Below, piece after piece: positions 52,318 through 60,523 of a DNA stretch of 64,000 nt. The stretch is from Herbihabitans rhizosphaerae (GTDB lineage Bacteria > Actinomycetota > Actinomycetes > Mycobacteriales > Pseudonocardiaceae): contig NZ_SGWQ01000014.1 of the NCBI RefSeq assembly GCF_004216555.1, positions 58,849 through 122,848 on the forward strand. The letters are read 5' to 3'. The notes under the pieces were generated by a model. It worked only from the letters and a program-made list of their open reading frames with translations. It made no database searches and was not told the DNA's origin. Position numbers and translations under genes: made by a program. The first letter of the stretch is position 1. Each line of letters starts with the position of its first letter.

Positions 52318-53913
52318 ATGGGCCGAACACGCAGGCAGCAGCACGGGGAGCTGTTCCGTGGATACCTCGACCCGAAGCGTCCGCACGCCGAGGCCTACGA
52401 CGAGATGTTCGCGCCAGACTCCACCGTGCGGCAGGCCTACCGGCGGCTGCACGACTCGCTCGCGCCGTCCAGTGCCGCCGATCTGACCGCCCGCTCCGAG
52501 GCGCTCGACCGCGCGCTGGTCGACCAGGGCATCACGTTTTCCTTGTCCGGCCAGGAAAGGCCGTTCCCGCTCGACCTGATCCCGCGCGTGATCACCGCGC
52601 AGGAGTGGTCCCGGCTGGAGCGCGGGATCGTGCAGCGGGTGCGCGCGCTGGAGGCGTTCCTCGCCGACGTGTACGGCGATCAGCAGATCATCCGCGACGG
52701 CGTGCTGCCGCGACGGCTGATCACCTCCTGCCAGCACTTCCACCGCCAGGCCGCCGGGGTGAACCCGCCTAACGGGGTGCGCGTTCACGTCTCCGGCGTG
52801 GACATCGTGCGCGACGCGGACGGCGTCTTCCGCGTGCTGGAGGACAACCTGCGCTGCCCGTCCGGGGTGTCCTACGTGATGGAGAACCGCCGCACGATGG
52901 CGCGCGTGTTCCCGGACCTGTTCGCCAAGCACCGGGTGCGCGCGGTCGGCGACTACGCCGTGCACCTGCTGCGCTCGCTGCGCGCCGCGGCCGCGCCGAA
53001 CGTGGCCGATCCGATGGTCGTCGTGCTCACCCCCGGCGTGCACAACTCCGCCTATTTCGAGCACTCGCTGCTGGCCAGGCAGATGGGCGTGGAGCTGGTC
53101 GAGGGGCGGGACCTGTTCTGCCGGGACAACGCGGTCTACGTGCGCACCACCGAGGGGGAGCGCCAGGTGGACGTGGTCTACCGGCGCATCGACGACGAGT
53201 TCCTCGACCCGGTGCACTTCCGGCCGGACTCGGTACTGGGCGTGGCCGGGCTGCTGAACGCGGCCCGCGCGGGCAACGTGGTGATCGCGAACGCGGTCGG
53301 CAACGGCGTCGGCGACGACAAGCTCGTGTACGCCTACCTGCCCGAGATCATGAAGTACTACCTGGGCGAGACGCCTCTGCTGTCCAATGTGGACACCTTC
53401 CGCTGTTGGCTGCCCGACGAGCGTGCGCAGGTGCTCGACCGCACCGACGAACTGGTGGTCAAACCGGTGGAGGGTTCCGGCGGCTACGGCATCGTGTTCG
53501 GTCCGGACGCCACCGCGAAAGAGCTGAACACGTTGCGCCGCAAGATAAGGAGCGACCCACGGAGTTGGATCGCGCAGCCCGTCGTGCAGTTGTCCACGGT
53601 GCCGACGAAGGTCGGCGGCCGGCTGCGACCCCGGCACGTCGACCTGCGTCCGTTCGCGGTCAACGACGGCGAATCGGTGTTCGTACTGCCCGGCGGACTC
53701 ACCCGGGTGGCGATCCCGGAAGGCAGCCTGGTGGTCAACTCCTCGCAGGGCGGCGGGTCCAAGGACACCTGGGTACTCGCCGCCCGTTCGTCCACAGTGG
53801 ACGCCGAGCTGAGCGGCCACGGGCTCGCCGCGGGCAGTACGCCGGAGGAGGTGGCGCCGGACCAGGGGCCGGAGCTGACCTCCGCGCAACAGCAACAGCA
53901 ACAGCAACAGTGA
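52318..53913 (+). CDS. Circularly permuted type 2 ATP-grasp protein
   Basis: The 531-residue protein begins MGRTRRQQHGELFRGYLDPK. It has the DUF404/DUF407 pattern: GITFSLSGQERPFPLDLIPR, VDIVRDADGVFRVLEDNLRC, PSGVSYVMENRR, DVVYRRIDDEFLDPVHF and VVKPVEGSGGYGIVFGPDAT. With the alpha-E and transglutaminase genes it forms a conserved module (Rv2411c-Rv2409c) predicted to make or modify a peptide or amide. The product is unknown. A glutamine run of eight ends the protein. Confidence 0.93.
   Translation: MGRTRRQQHGELFRGYLDPKRPHAEAYDEMFAPDSTVRQAYRRLHDSLAPSSAADLTARSEALDRALVDQGITFSLSGQERPFPLDLIPRVITAQEWSRLERGIVQRVRALEAFLADVYGDQQIIRDGVLPRRLITSCQHFHRQAAGVNPPNGVRVHVSGVDIVRDADGVFRVLEDNLRCPSGVSYVMENRRTMARVFPDLFAKHRVRAVGDYAVHLLRSLRAAAAPNVADPMVVVLTPGVHNSAYFEHSLLARQMGVELVEGRDLFCRDNAVYVRTTEGERQVDVVYRRIDDEFLDPVHFRPDSVLGVAGLLNAARAGNVVIANAVGNGVGDDKLVYAYLPEIMKYYLGETPLLSNVDTFRCWLPDERAQVLDRTDELVVKPVEGSGGYGIVFGPDATAKELNTLRRKIRSDPRSWIAQPVVQLSTVPTKVGGRLRPRHVDLRPFAVNDGESVFVLPGGLTRVAIPEGSLVVNSSQGGGSKDTWVLAARSSTVDAELSGHGLAAGSTPEEVAPDQGPELTSAQQQQQQQQ
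53887..53910 (+). repeat. (CAACAG)4 microsatellite encoding Q8
   Basis: Four tandem CAACAG units encode the last eight glutamines of the ATP-grasp protein, directly before its stop. Such a tract may vary in length between strains. Confidence 0.85.
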
Positions 53914-53925
53914 GGGAGGTGGACG

Positions 53926-54873
53926 ATGCTCGCACGCAACGCGGAATCGCTGTACTGGATCGGACGCTACATCGAGCGGGCCGACGACACCGCGCGCATC
54001 CTCGACGTGTCGGTGCACCACCTGCTCGAGGACGCCACCGTCGACGCGGACGCCACCAGTAGGCAGCTGCTCGGCGTCCTCGGGATCACGCCGCCGTCCG
54101 GACTGGAGCTGGACGTGTGGTCGCTGACCGAGCTGGTCGCGATGTCCGGAGAGCACGCCGGCTCGATCGTGTCCTCGATCTCCAGCGCGCGGGAGAACAC
54201 CCGGGTGGCGCGCGAGGTCGTGTCCACCGAGCTGTGGCAGTGCGTCAACGCGATGTGGAACGCCGTGCCGGACCGGCAGCGCGCGGCGAAACGCCTCGGA
54301 CCGCACGAGTTCTTCTCGTTCGTGGAGGAGCGCGCGGCCATGTTCGCCGGGCTCGCCGACTCCACGATGAGCCGCGACGACGGCTGGCGGTTCCTCGTGC
54401 TCGGCAGGTCGGTCGAGCGGGTGGACATGGTCGTGCGGCTGCTGATGTCGCGGGTGGGGGACAAGCCGTCCTCGCCCGGCTGGGTCACCGTGCTCCGCTC
54501 GGCCGGCGCGCACGACACCTACCTGCGCACCTATCGGGGCGCGCTGGACGCCGCGCGGGTGGTGCAATTCTTGTTGCTGGACCGGCTTTTCCCGCGCTCG
54601 GTGTTCCACGCGCTGCGCCAGGCCGAGGCGTGTCTCGAGCAGTTGGACCGCCGCCCGGTGGTGCGGGTCGGCGCGCGGGCCGAGGCGTCCCGGTTACTCG
54701 GCCGGGCGCGCAGCGACCTGGAATTCCTGCGGCCGGAAGACCTGCTGGACGATCTCACCGGCAGGTTGAAGTCGCTGCAGGAATGCGTCCGCGAGGTCGG
54801 CGAGGCCGTCTCTCTGCAGTACTTCCACTCGGCGCCCTGGGTGGCGTGGACGAATGCGAAAGTCAGTCTGTGA
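53926..54873 (+). CDS. Alpha-E domain protein
   Basis: The 315-residue all-helical protein starts MLARNAESLYWIGRYIERAD, the alpha-E hallmark. It contains FFSFVEERAAMFAGLADSTM, RFLVLGRSVERVDMVVRLLM and SVFHALRQAEACLEQL. It starts 12 nt after the ATP-grasp gene with GGGAGG as SD, and its homolog Rv2410c has the same neighbours. Function unknown. It probably acts with the ATP-grasp and transglutaminase partners. A 151-nt gap (54874-55024) to the next gene shows no feature. Confidence 0.92.
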   Translation: MLARNAESLYWIGRYIERADDTARILDVSVHHLLEDATVDADATSRQLLGVLGITPPSGLELDVWSLTELVAMSGEHAGSIVSSISSARENTRVAREVVSTELWQCVNAMWNAVPDRQRAAKRLGPHEFFSFVEERAAMFAGLADSTMSRDDGWRFLVLGRSVERVDMVVRLLMSRVGDKPSSPGWVTVLRSAGAHDTYLRTYRGALDAARVVQFLLLDRLFPRSVFHALRQAEACLEQLDRRPVVRVGARAEASRLLGRARSDLEFLRPEDLLDDLTGRLKSLQECVREVGEAVSLQYFHSAPWVAWTNAKVSL

Positions 54874-55024
54874 TCACCTTGCGTCGTGGTCGGGTAGGGC
54901 ACGCCCAGGCGGCGATCTACGGCGTTGGCGCTCGTTCGAGTATGCCAATACGAGTCTCTCGCGCCGCCTTGTATCTCATCCACCTGGGCGCGCCCGGTTG
55001 GTCGCTCTGCGAGGAGGGTAAATC

Positions 55025-55867
55025 GTGAGCTGGCGAGTTCGCGTCGTGCACACCACCGGCTACCGGTACGAGGCGCCGGTCATGCAGTCCTACAACGAGG
55101 CGCGGCTGACCCCGCGCAGCGACCGGCGGCAGAACCTGGTGGCCGGCAGGGTGGAGACCACGCCGGCCACCCGGTCCTACCGGTACACCGACTACTGGGG
55201 CACCGAGGTCACCTCGTTCGACCTGCACGCGCCGCACACCGAGCTGAAGATCGTGTCCTCCTCGGTGGTGGAGACCGGCCCGACCGTGATGCCGCACAAC
55301 GGGATCACCTGGCGTGATCTGCGCGGCGGCGAGGTGGTGGACCGGTACGCGGAGTTGCTCGAGTCGACCAGATACGTGCCGCGCGACCGCGAACTCGCCT
55401 CGATCGCGCGCGATCTGCGCAAGGGCCGCAATCCCACCGAGGCCGTGCTCGCGATCTCGGAATGGGTGCACGACCAGCTCACCTACACGCGCGGGACCAC
55501 CGGCGTGCACTCGTCGGCGGTGGACGCGTGGCGGGCGCGCGAGGGCGTGTGCCAGGACTACGCGCACCTGACGCTGGCGATGCTGCGCGCGATCGGCATC
55601 CCGGGCCGATACGTGTCGGGTTACCTGCACACCAAGGCGAACGCCAAGGTCGGCGAGACCGTGCGTGGTGAGAGTCACGCCTGGATCGAGGCGTGGACCG
55701 GCGGATGGTGGGGCTTCGACCCGACCAACGACATCGAGATCGGCCCCCGGCACATCTGGGTGGCGCTCGGCCGGGACTACGCGGACGTGTCGCCGCTGAA
55801 AGGCACGTACTCGGGTGGGCAGGCCTCGGCGATCGAGGTATCCGTGAACGTCACCCGATTGGCTTGA
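55025..55867 (+). CDS. Transglutaminase-like cysteine protease family protein
   Basis: The 280-residue protein starts MSWRVRVVHTTGYRYEAPVM, a Transglut_N region (SYNEARLTPRSDRRQ). The core has the catalytic Cys in AREGVCQDYAHLTLAMLRAI, His in GESHAWIEAWTGGWWGFDPT and Asp in FDPTND, an intact triad. GAGGAG lies upstream of the GTG. It completes the Rv2411c-Rv2409c-type module. Its substrate is unknown, and a peptidase or amidase role on the ATP-grasp product is plausible. Confidence 0.93.
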   Translation: MSWRVRVVHTTGYRYEAPVMQSYNEARLTPRSDRRQNLVAGRVETTPATRSYRYTDYWGTEVTSFDLHAPHTELKIVSSSVVETGPTVMPHNGITWRDLRGGEVVDRYAELLESTRYVPRDRELASIARDLRKGRNPTEAVLAISEWVHDQLTYTRGTTGVHSSAVDAWRAREGVCQDYAHLTLAMLRAIGIPGRYVSGYLHTKANAKVGETVRGESHAWIEAWTGGWWGFDPTNDIEIGPRHIWVALGRDYADVSPLKGTYSGGQASAIEVSVNVTRLA

Positions 55868-55896
55868 CCTGAAACACGACCCCTGACACACGACAA

Positions 55897-55943
55897 CGGT
55901 GGCGGCTACGGATGGACCCCCACCCGTCCCATAGCCACCACCG
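55897..55943 (+). terminator. Terminator after the transglutaminase gene
   Basis: A 15-bp stem (CGGTGGCGGCTACGG against CCATAGCCACCACCG, two G-U pairs) encloses a C-rich loop. The rest of the gap to 56102 carries a -10-like TAGGAT near 56066 for the SARP gene. Confidence 0.75.
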
Positions 55944-56102
55944 TGCCGTGGGCCCACGTGGCCCCCACGCACATGGACCGGCCTCCGGTTCCCCTGTCCC
56001 TCTTTGCTACGAGAGGAACGTAACCGGGGGTGTTCACCGGAATGTTCATCGCTTCAGCACCGACGTAGGATCACTTCGAGTAGTCGTGCCGAGGCGGTGA
56101 GC

Positions 56103-59100
56103 GTGTTCAGGATTCTGGGGCCGCTGTCCATTGGTGACGGCGAAGCCGCCCTGGCCGGCGCCAAGCAGCACAAATTGCTCGCCTGCCTGCTGCTGAGCCC
56201 GAATCGCGCGGTGCAGATCGACTCGATCCTGGACGCCATGTGGGACGACGAGGCGCCCAATACGGCGATCCGCCAGGTGCGCAACACCGTGTCCGGGCTG
56301 CGCCGCGTGCTGCTGAACGCGAACATCACCGGTCCGATCATCCATACCGAGGGGTCCGGATACCGCATGGAGATCACCGACGACGACCTCGACGCGCTGG
56401 TGTTCAACCGGCTCGTCGCGGAGGCGGACGCGCAGCAGAAGGAGGACCCGGCAGCCGCGGTGGACACGCTGCGCAAGGCGCTCGGGTTGTGGCGGGGGAC
56501 CGCGCTCGCCGGGCTCGGCAGCAGGTCACTCGCGGTCTCGGCCGAGGCGTGGGACCGGAAACGACTGTCCACGATCGAGCGCCGGATCGAGCTGGAGCTG
56601 GGGCTCGGCCGGCACGGCGCGGTCGCCTCCGAGCTGTCCGAACTGGTCGCGGAGCACCCGCTCAATGAACGGTTCCGTGCGCAACTGATGATCGCCTTGT
56701 ACCGGCTCGGTCAGCCGGCCGAGGCGCTCGAGGTGTACCGGCAGACCAGAACACTGTTGATCGACTACCTGGGTATCGAGCCCAACCAGCAGCTCGCCGA
56801 TCTGGAGCAGCGCATCCTGCGCCGCGATCCGGCACTCGACCCCGCTCCGCCTCCCGAGGAGCCGGCACCCGCGCCCCGCGAGGCGCGCCGGGCCGCGCCG
56901 ACCCCGGCCGAGCTGCCCACCGACATCCCCGACTTCACCGGCCGCGCCGACCAGTTGGGCGGGCTCGACGCGCTCATGGACGGCATCGCGTCCGCCGTGC
57001 GCATCGCGGTGATCTCCGGCATGGCCGGCATGGGCAAGACCGCCCTCGCCGTGCACTGGTCGCATCGGGTCGCCGAGTCCTTCCCGGACGGGCAGCTGTA
57101 CGTCAACCTTCGCGGTTACGGGCCGGGCGCTCCGGTCGCGCCGATCGAGGCGCTGGCGAGCCTGCTTCGCGCGCTGGGCGTGTCCGGCGAGGCGGTACCG
57201 GTCGACGAGCGGGACGCGTCGCGGCTGCTGCGCTCGGAGCTGTCCGGCAAGCAGGTGCTCCTGCTGCTGGACAACGCCCGCGCGGTGGACCAGGTGCGGC
57301 CGCTGCTGCCGGGCTCCAGCGGCTGCCTGGTGCTGGTCACCAGCCGGGATCGGCTGTCCGGCCTGGTCGCCCGCGAGTCCGCGCGCCGGGTCTCACTCGA
57401 CGCGCTCACGGCGGACGAGGCGGTCGCGCTGATCTCCGGCATCGTCGGCCAGGAGCGCGCGTCGGCCGAGCTGGTGTCGGTCTACGAACTCGCCGAGCTG
57501 TGCGGCCACCTGCCACTGGCCATGCGCGTGGCCGCCGCCCGCATCTCGGACAGCTCACACTGGACCATCGCGGAGCACGTCTCCTTGCTGCGCAGGGAGA
57601 ATCGGCTCGCCGCGCTCTCGATCGAGGGCGACGAGCAGGCCGCCGTGCGGGTCGCGTTCGACTACTCCTACGACGCGCTGCCCGACGACGCGCAGCGGAT
57701 GTTCGGCCTGCTCGGCCTCGCCCCGGGGCCCGACTTCACGCCGGAAGCGGTGGGCGCGCTGGCCGGCCAGACGCGGGAGGACGCGGCCGCCGTACTCGAC
57801 CGGCTCGCCTCCGCGCACCTCGTCGACCAGCACGCGCTGCGCCGGTACACCATGCACGACCTGCTCCGCGACTACGCGCGCGAGCGTTGCGAGTCGGGCA
57901 CCGAGGCCGAGGAGCGCGACGTGGCCACCGCCGCGCTGCACGACTTCTACCTGCGCCACGCCGACGGCGCCTCCAGAACCCTTGTGCCGCACACGATCCG
58001 CCTGCCGAGCATCACCGAACCGTTCACCTTCCCCGACGCCGACGCGGCGCGTGCGTGGCTGGACGCCGAGCACGCCAACCTGGTGGCCGCGGTCGCGGAC
58101 GCCTCGACACGCCCGTCGGCGCACGAGTTCGCGTGGCGCATGGCGGACGCGCTGCGCGGCTACTTCCACCTCGGCCGCGACGCGATCAACTGGATCACCG
58201 CCGCCCGCGCCGCCCTTGTGGCGGCCGAACGAGCCGGCGACGAACAGGGCCAGGCCGCCGCCTACATCAGCCTTGGCCAGCACGCCTTCTTCTGTGCCAA
58301 CGACTACGACGCGGCACAGCGGCACTGGGAGCTGGCACTCGAGCTGAGCACCCGGAGTGGCTGGGTGCACGGGCAGCCCGCGATCCTGTCGAACCTCGGC
58401 AACGTGCAGATGATGCTCGGCGACACCGACAAGACCGCCACCTACTACCGCGAGGCTCTGGCGCTCGAGGAGACCGCGTCTGGCTGGCCGGGATTCGACA
58501 TGGTGCGGCTCAACCTCGCGATCACCCACCTCGACCTTGGTGACCTTCGACGCTGCGTGGAACTGGCCGAAGAGGCACTGGTCAAGTTCGAGCGGGCGGG
58601 CAATCGTGCGGGTGTCGCCATCTGCCTGCTGTCCTTGGGCGAGGCCTTTCGGTTGCAGGGGAAGTTCCAGCGGGCGAGACGCCACCTCAGTCAGGCGCTG
58701 TCGGTCGGTGAGAAGGTCGGTGATGTTCGCAGCAGGACCATCGCCCTGTTCCGGCTGGCTCGGATGGACCTGGACCTCGGGGCTGTCGGCGAGGCCGCCG
58801 AGCGGGTCCGAGCGGCCCTGGAGTTGGCTCGTGAGCACGCCGATCTCACCGAGGCCGACGCGCTGAACGTCTTCGGCGACGTGCTGTTCCGGCAGGGTGA
58901 TCACCAAGCGGCGGTCGCCGAGCACCGCGCCGCGCTGCGCATGGCGCGCGAGGGGCAGATCCGGGACGTCGAATGCGCCGCGCTGATCGGGTTGGCGGCC
59001 GCGCGGACCGCGTTGCACGATGACGCGTCCGCGGCGGCGGACTGCGAACGGGCCATCACGCTGAGCCGCGCGTCGGGTTACCGCCTGCTGGAGGCGCAGG

Positions 59101-59360
59101 CGATGACCGTGCTGGCCGGAATCCGGCTGTCGGCCGGCGACACGAAGGCAGCGGTCGATCTGGCGGGAGCCGCCGTCGACATTCAGCGGACGTGTCAGTA
59201 CCGGCTCGGTGAGTCCGCGGCTCTCACCGTCCTGGGGCGCGCCATGCTCCATTCGGATGACGTCACCGCGCGTCAGCACCTGCACGTCGCGCGTGAGCAC
59301 TTGATCGAACTTGGCATCGACGAGACCGCGCATTTGGACGCTCTCCTCGGCGAACGATGA
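56103..59360 (+). CDS. AfsR/SARP family regulator with NB-ARC and TPR domains
   Basis: The protein of about 1085 residues begins MFRILGPLSIGDGEAALAGA. A winged helix (AKQHKLLACLLLSPNRAVQI, RQVRNTVSGLRRVL) is followed by a BTAD helical domain to about 235 and a Pro/Ala linker. The NB-ARC ATPase has P-loop GMAGMGKTALA (about 306), Walker B LLLLDNARAV (about 387) and CGHLPLAMRVAA. TPR repeats run from about 680 to the end. The GTG at 56103 has GAGG 8 nt upstream. 56097 adds two residues. The STAND-type layout implies ligand-triggered activation of a promoter, possibly that of the adjacent peptide gene. Confidence 0.93.
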   Translation: MFRILGPLSIGDGEAALAGAKQHKLLACLLLSPNRAVQIDSILDAMWDDEAPNTAIRQVRNTVSGLRRVLLNANITGPIIHTEGSGYRMEITDDDLDALVFNRLVAEADAQQKEDPAAAVDTLRKALGLWRGTALAGLGSRSLAVSAEAWDRKRLSTIERRIELELGLGRHGAVASELSELVAEHPLNERFRAQLMIALYRLGQPAEALEVYRQTRTLLIDYLGIEPNQQLADLEQRILRRDPALDPAPPPEEPAPAPREARRAAPTPAELPTDIPDFTGRADQLGGLDALMDGIASAVRIAVISGMAGMGKTALAVHWSHRVAESFPDGQLYVNLRGYGPGAPVAPIEALASLLRALGVSGEAVPVDERDASRLLRSELSGKQVLLLLDNARAVDQVRPLLPGSSGCLVLVTSRDRLSGLVARESARRVSLDALTADEAVALISGIVGQERASAELVSVYELAELCGHLPLAMRVAAARISDSSHWTIAEHVSLLRRENRLAALSIEGDEQAAVRVAFDYSYDALPDDAQRMFGLLGLAPGPDFTPEAVGALAGQTREDAAAVLDRLASAHLVDQHALRRYTMHDLLRDYARERCESGTEAEERDVATAALHDFYLRHADGASRTLVPHTIRLPSITEPFTFPDADAARAWLDAEHANLVAAVADASTRPSAHEFAWRMADALRGYFHLGRDAINWITAARAALVAAERAGDEQGQAAAYISLGQHAFFCANDYDAAQRHWELALELSTRSGWVHGQPAILSNLGNVQMMLGDTDKTATYYREALALEETASGWPGFDMVRLNLAITHLDLGDLRRCVELAEEALVKFERAGNRAGVAICLLSLGEAFRLQGKFQRARRHLSQALSVGEKVGDVRSRTIALFRLARMDLDLGAVGEAAERVRAALELAREHADLTEADALNVFGDVLFRQGDHQAAVAEHRAALRMAREGQIRDVECAALIGLAAARTALHDDASAAADCERAITLSRASGYRLLEAQAMTVLAGIRLSAGDTKAAVDLAGAAVDIQRTCQYRLGESAALTVLGRAMLHSDDVTARQHLHVAREHLIELGIDETAHLDALLGER

Positions 59361-59370
59361 CGAAAAGGTA

Positions 59371-59399
59371 TTGAGTCGGTGAATGCCCTGCCTTAGTCT
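59371..59399 (+). promoter_or_regulatory. Promoter of the GWPHS peptide gene
   Basis: TTGAGT (59371-59376) - exactly 17 bp - TAGTCT (59394-59399) lies 10 nt after the regulator's stop. The predicted leader of about 113 nt contains an ACTCAG...CTGAGT inverted repeat. The peptide can thus be transcribed independently of the regulator. Confidence 0.65.
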
Positions 59400-59518
59400 C
59401 GGCGCCGATGGGGGTAACTCAGTGGAACCAAACCCTCTTCGCGCTCGTCTGAGTGAGTGATGCTGGACGTGGACCCGACTACGGCCAGTACTGGGGATGT
59501 ATTCGAGAGGTGGGGAAC

Positions 59519-59689
59519 ATGGCAGAGCAGCTTGATCAGGTCCAGGACAACGTGGACCAGGCCGGCGCCGGGGAAGACGGCAACGGGGGAAGCGGTTGGC
59601 CTCACTCGAAGAAGGGGACCGCGAAGCTCAAGGAGGGCGACGGTGAGACGTCGACCACCGGTGGCGATGGTTGGCCGCACTCGCGGTGA
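59519..59689 (+). CDS. Small peptide with two GWPHS repeats (candidate signal or RiPP precursor)
   Basis: The 56-residue product starts MAEQLDQVQDNVDQAGAGED. It has no signal peptide, no Cys and one repeated motif: GGSGWPHS (residues 23-30) and GGDGWPHS (48-55), 25 residues apart, each followed by a basic residue (KK, R). An acidic, Gln/Asp-rich leader and Gly-rich junctions resemble multi-core precursor peptides. GAGAGG lies upstream of the ATG and a strong terminator follows. No modification enzyme is adjacent. It does not resemble a family I know. A GTG at 59453 would add 22 residues. Confidence 0.7.
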   Translation: MAEQLDQVQDNVDQAGAGEDGNGGSGWPHSKKGTAKLKEGDGETSTTGGDGWPHSR

Positions 59690-59702
59690 CCTGAGCTGAA
59701 TG

Positions 59703-59735
59703 AACGGCGGCGCGACGACTTGTCGCGTCGCCGTT
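59703..59735 (+). terminator. Strong terminator after the peptide gene
   Basis: A 14-bp stem (AACGGCGGCGCGAC against GTCGCGTCGCCGTT, one G-U pair) with a GACTT loop is followed by TCGTCTGTGT. It begins 13 nt after the peptide stop and serves the convergent TetR gene as well. Confidence 0.85.
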
Positions 59736-59744
59736 TCGTCTGTG

Positions 59745-60329
59745 TCAGGCGCTCAGGGCGCGCCAGGCGGCGTCGAAGGTCTGACTGAGCCGGCGGGTGC
59801 TCATCGGGTTTCCGGTGATCAACTGGTGGTAGACCGGCGGGCCGAACACCAGATCGCGCACCAGGTCCACCGACGCGTCCGCGCGGATCTGGCCGTCGGC
59901 CTTGCCGCGCCGCACGATCTCGGTGAGCACGACCGCCCTGGGGGCCAGGTAGCGCTCGCGTAGCACCTCGGTCAGCTCCGGGTTCCCGTCCGCCGCCACG
60001 TGCACGCCGAACACCGCGCCTCCGGCCGGCCCGGACAGATGGCGCGCCAAACCGCCCAGCATCGCGCGCAGATCCTTGCGCGCGTCACCGGTCGCGGTGT
60101 CCCGCGGCGGCGCGACGTGCGCGCCGAGCGCCGCGACGACGAGTTCCTCCTTGGTGGACCACCTCCGGTACAGCGCCGGCTTCCCGACGCCCGCCCGCGT
60201 GGCGACCGCCTCGATGGTCAGCGCGCCGTAGCCGTTCTCGGCCAGCAATTCCACGGCCGCGCGCAGCAGCGCGGCGTCGACCGACGTATCGCGTGGCCGA
60301 CCTCGTGCGTTCGTCGTCACAGCACTCAT
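59745..60329 (-). CDS. TetR family transcriptional regulator
   Basis: The 194-residue protein starts MSAVTTNARGRPRDTSVDAA. The HTH is LAENGYGALTIEAVATRAGV with GKPALYRRWSTKEELVVAAL. The C-terminal part fits TetR_C_16 (LGGLARHLSGPAGGAVFGVH). A 25-bp perfect palindrome lies 38 bp upstream of its start and should be its operator. The gene it would control on the other side is unclear: either the 37-codon ORF or the TlpA-CcdA pair. Confidence 0.92.
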   Translation of the reverse strand: MSAVTTNARGRPRDTSVDAALLRAAVELLAENGYGALTIEAVATRAGVGKPALYRRWSTKEELVVAALGAHVAPPRDTATGDARKDLRAMLGGLARHLSGPAGGAVFGVHVAADGNPELTEVLRERYLAPRAVVLTEIVRRGKADGQIRADASVDLVRDLVFGPPVYHQLITGNPMSTRRLSQTFDAAWRALSA

Positions 60330-60367
60330 CTCACCAGATCCCTTGCCATCGGGGCGGCTCGAATTAT

Positions 60368-60392
60368 ATTACGTTACGACTCGTAACGTAAT
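60368..60392. promoter_or_regulatory. 25-bp perfect palindromic TetR operator
   Basis: Arms ATTACGTTACGA (60368-60379) and TCGTAACGTAAT (60381-60392) flank a single C. Each arm holds a GTTACG/CGTAAC core, and TATATT and TAACGT inside or beside it can act as -10 elements in both directions. Confidence 0.88.
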
Positions 60393-60402
60393 TAGAGGTG
60401 TC

Positions 60403-60516
60403 ATGATGTCCAGGTCGACGCGGTGGTGGATGTGGGATCGCCGCGCACGGTACGGGCGCCCTGCTCGCCTGATGTCACCGTTTCGTAAGAGCATGTGGCG
60501 CGCCCATGCGGGATGA
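60403..60516 (+). CDS. Possible 37-residue cationic peptide behind the TetR operator
   Basis: The ORF starts MMSRSTRWWMWDRRARYGRP and ends FRKSMWRAHAG, very rich in Arg and Trp. AGAGG lies 4 nt before the first ATG, and the ORF begins 11 nt after the 25-bp operator, exactly where a TetR-controlled gene would start. It may be a real small protein, or the remnant of a lost target such as an efflux pump. No homolog is recognised. Confidence 0.35.
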   Translation: MMSRSTRWWMWDRRARYGRPARLMSPFRKSMWRAHAG

Positions 60517-60523
60517 TCGACGA

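Larger units (their letters stand above)
5409..53802. repeat. Dispersed palindrome family GTCCANNNTGGAC (scattered copies, not a continuous element)
   Basis: Exact copies begin at 5409, 14197, 18378, 33506, 35797, 41661, 45572, 51136, 53392 and 53790. One-base variants begin at 17755, 22938 and 35500. A sister form GTCCGATGTGGAC (either strand) begins at 3148, 12910, 30112, 31338 and 31413. Nearly all lie inside unrelated genes and in different reading frames. The span given here only marks the outer exact copies. Confidence 0.75.

Noticed and set aside
50698..54609. A 1303-residue open frame on the minus strand
   Set aside because: Only its last 345 codons are the sigma-factor partner. The rest is antisense to the ATP-grasp and alpha-E genes and reads as Arg/His-rich low complexity.
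57555..59333. 592-codon minus-strand frame opposite the SARP gene
   Set aside because: Antisense shadow of the NB-ARC/TPR coding sequence.
56103..59735. A complete RiPP cluster
   Set aside because: The peptide looks like a precursor, but no maturase, protease or transporter lies within reach. Only the regulator-peptide pair is claimed.
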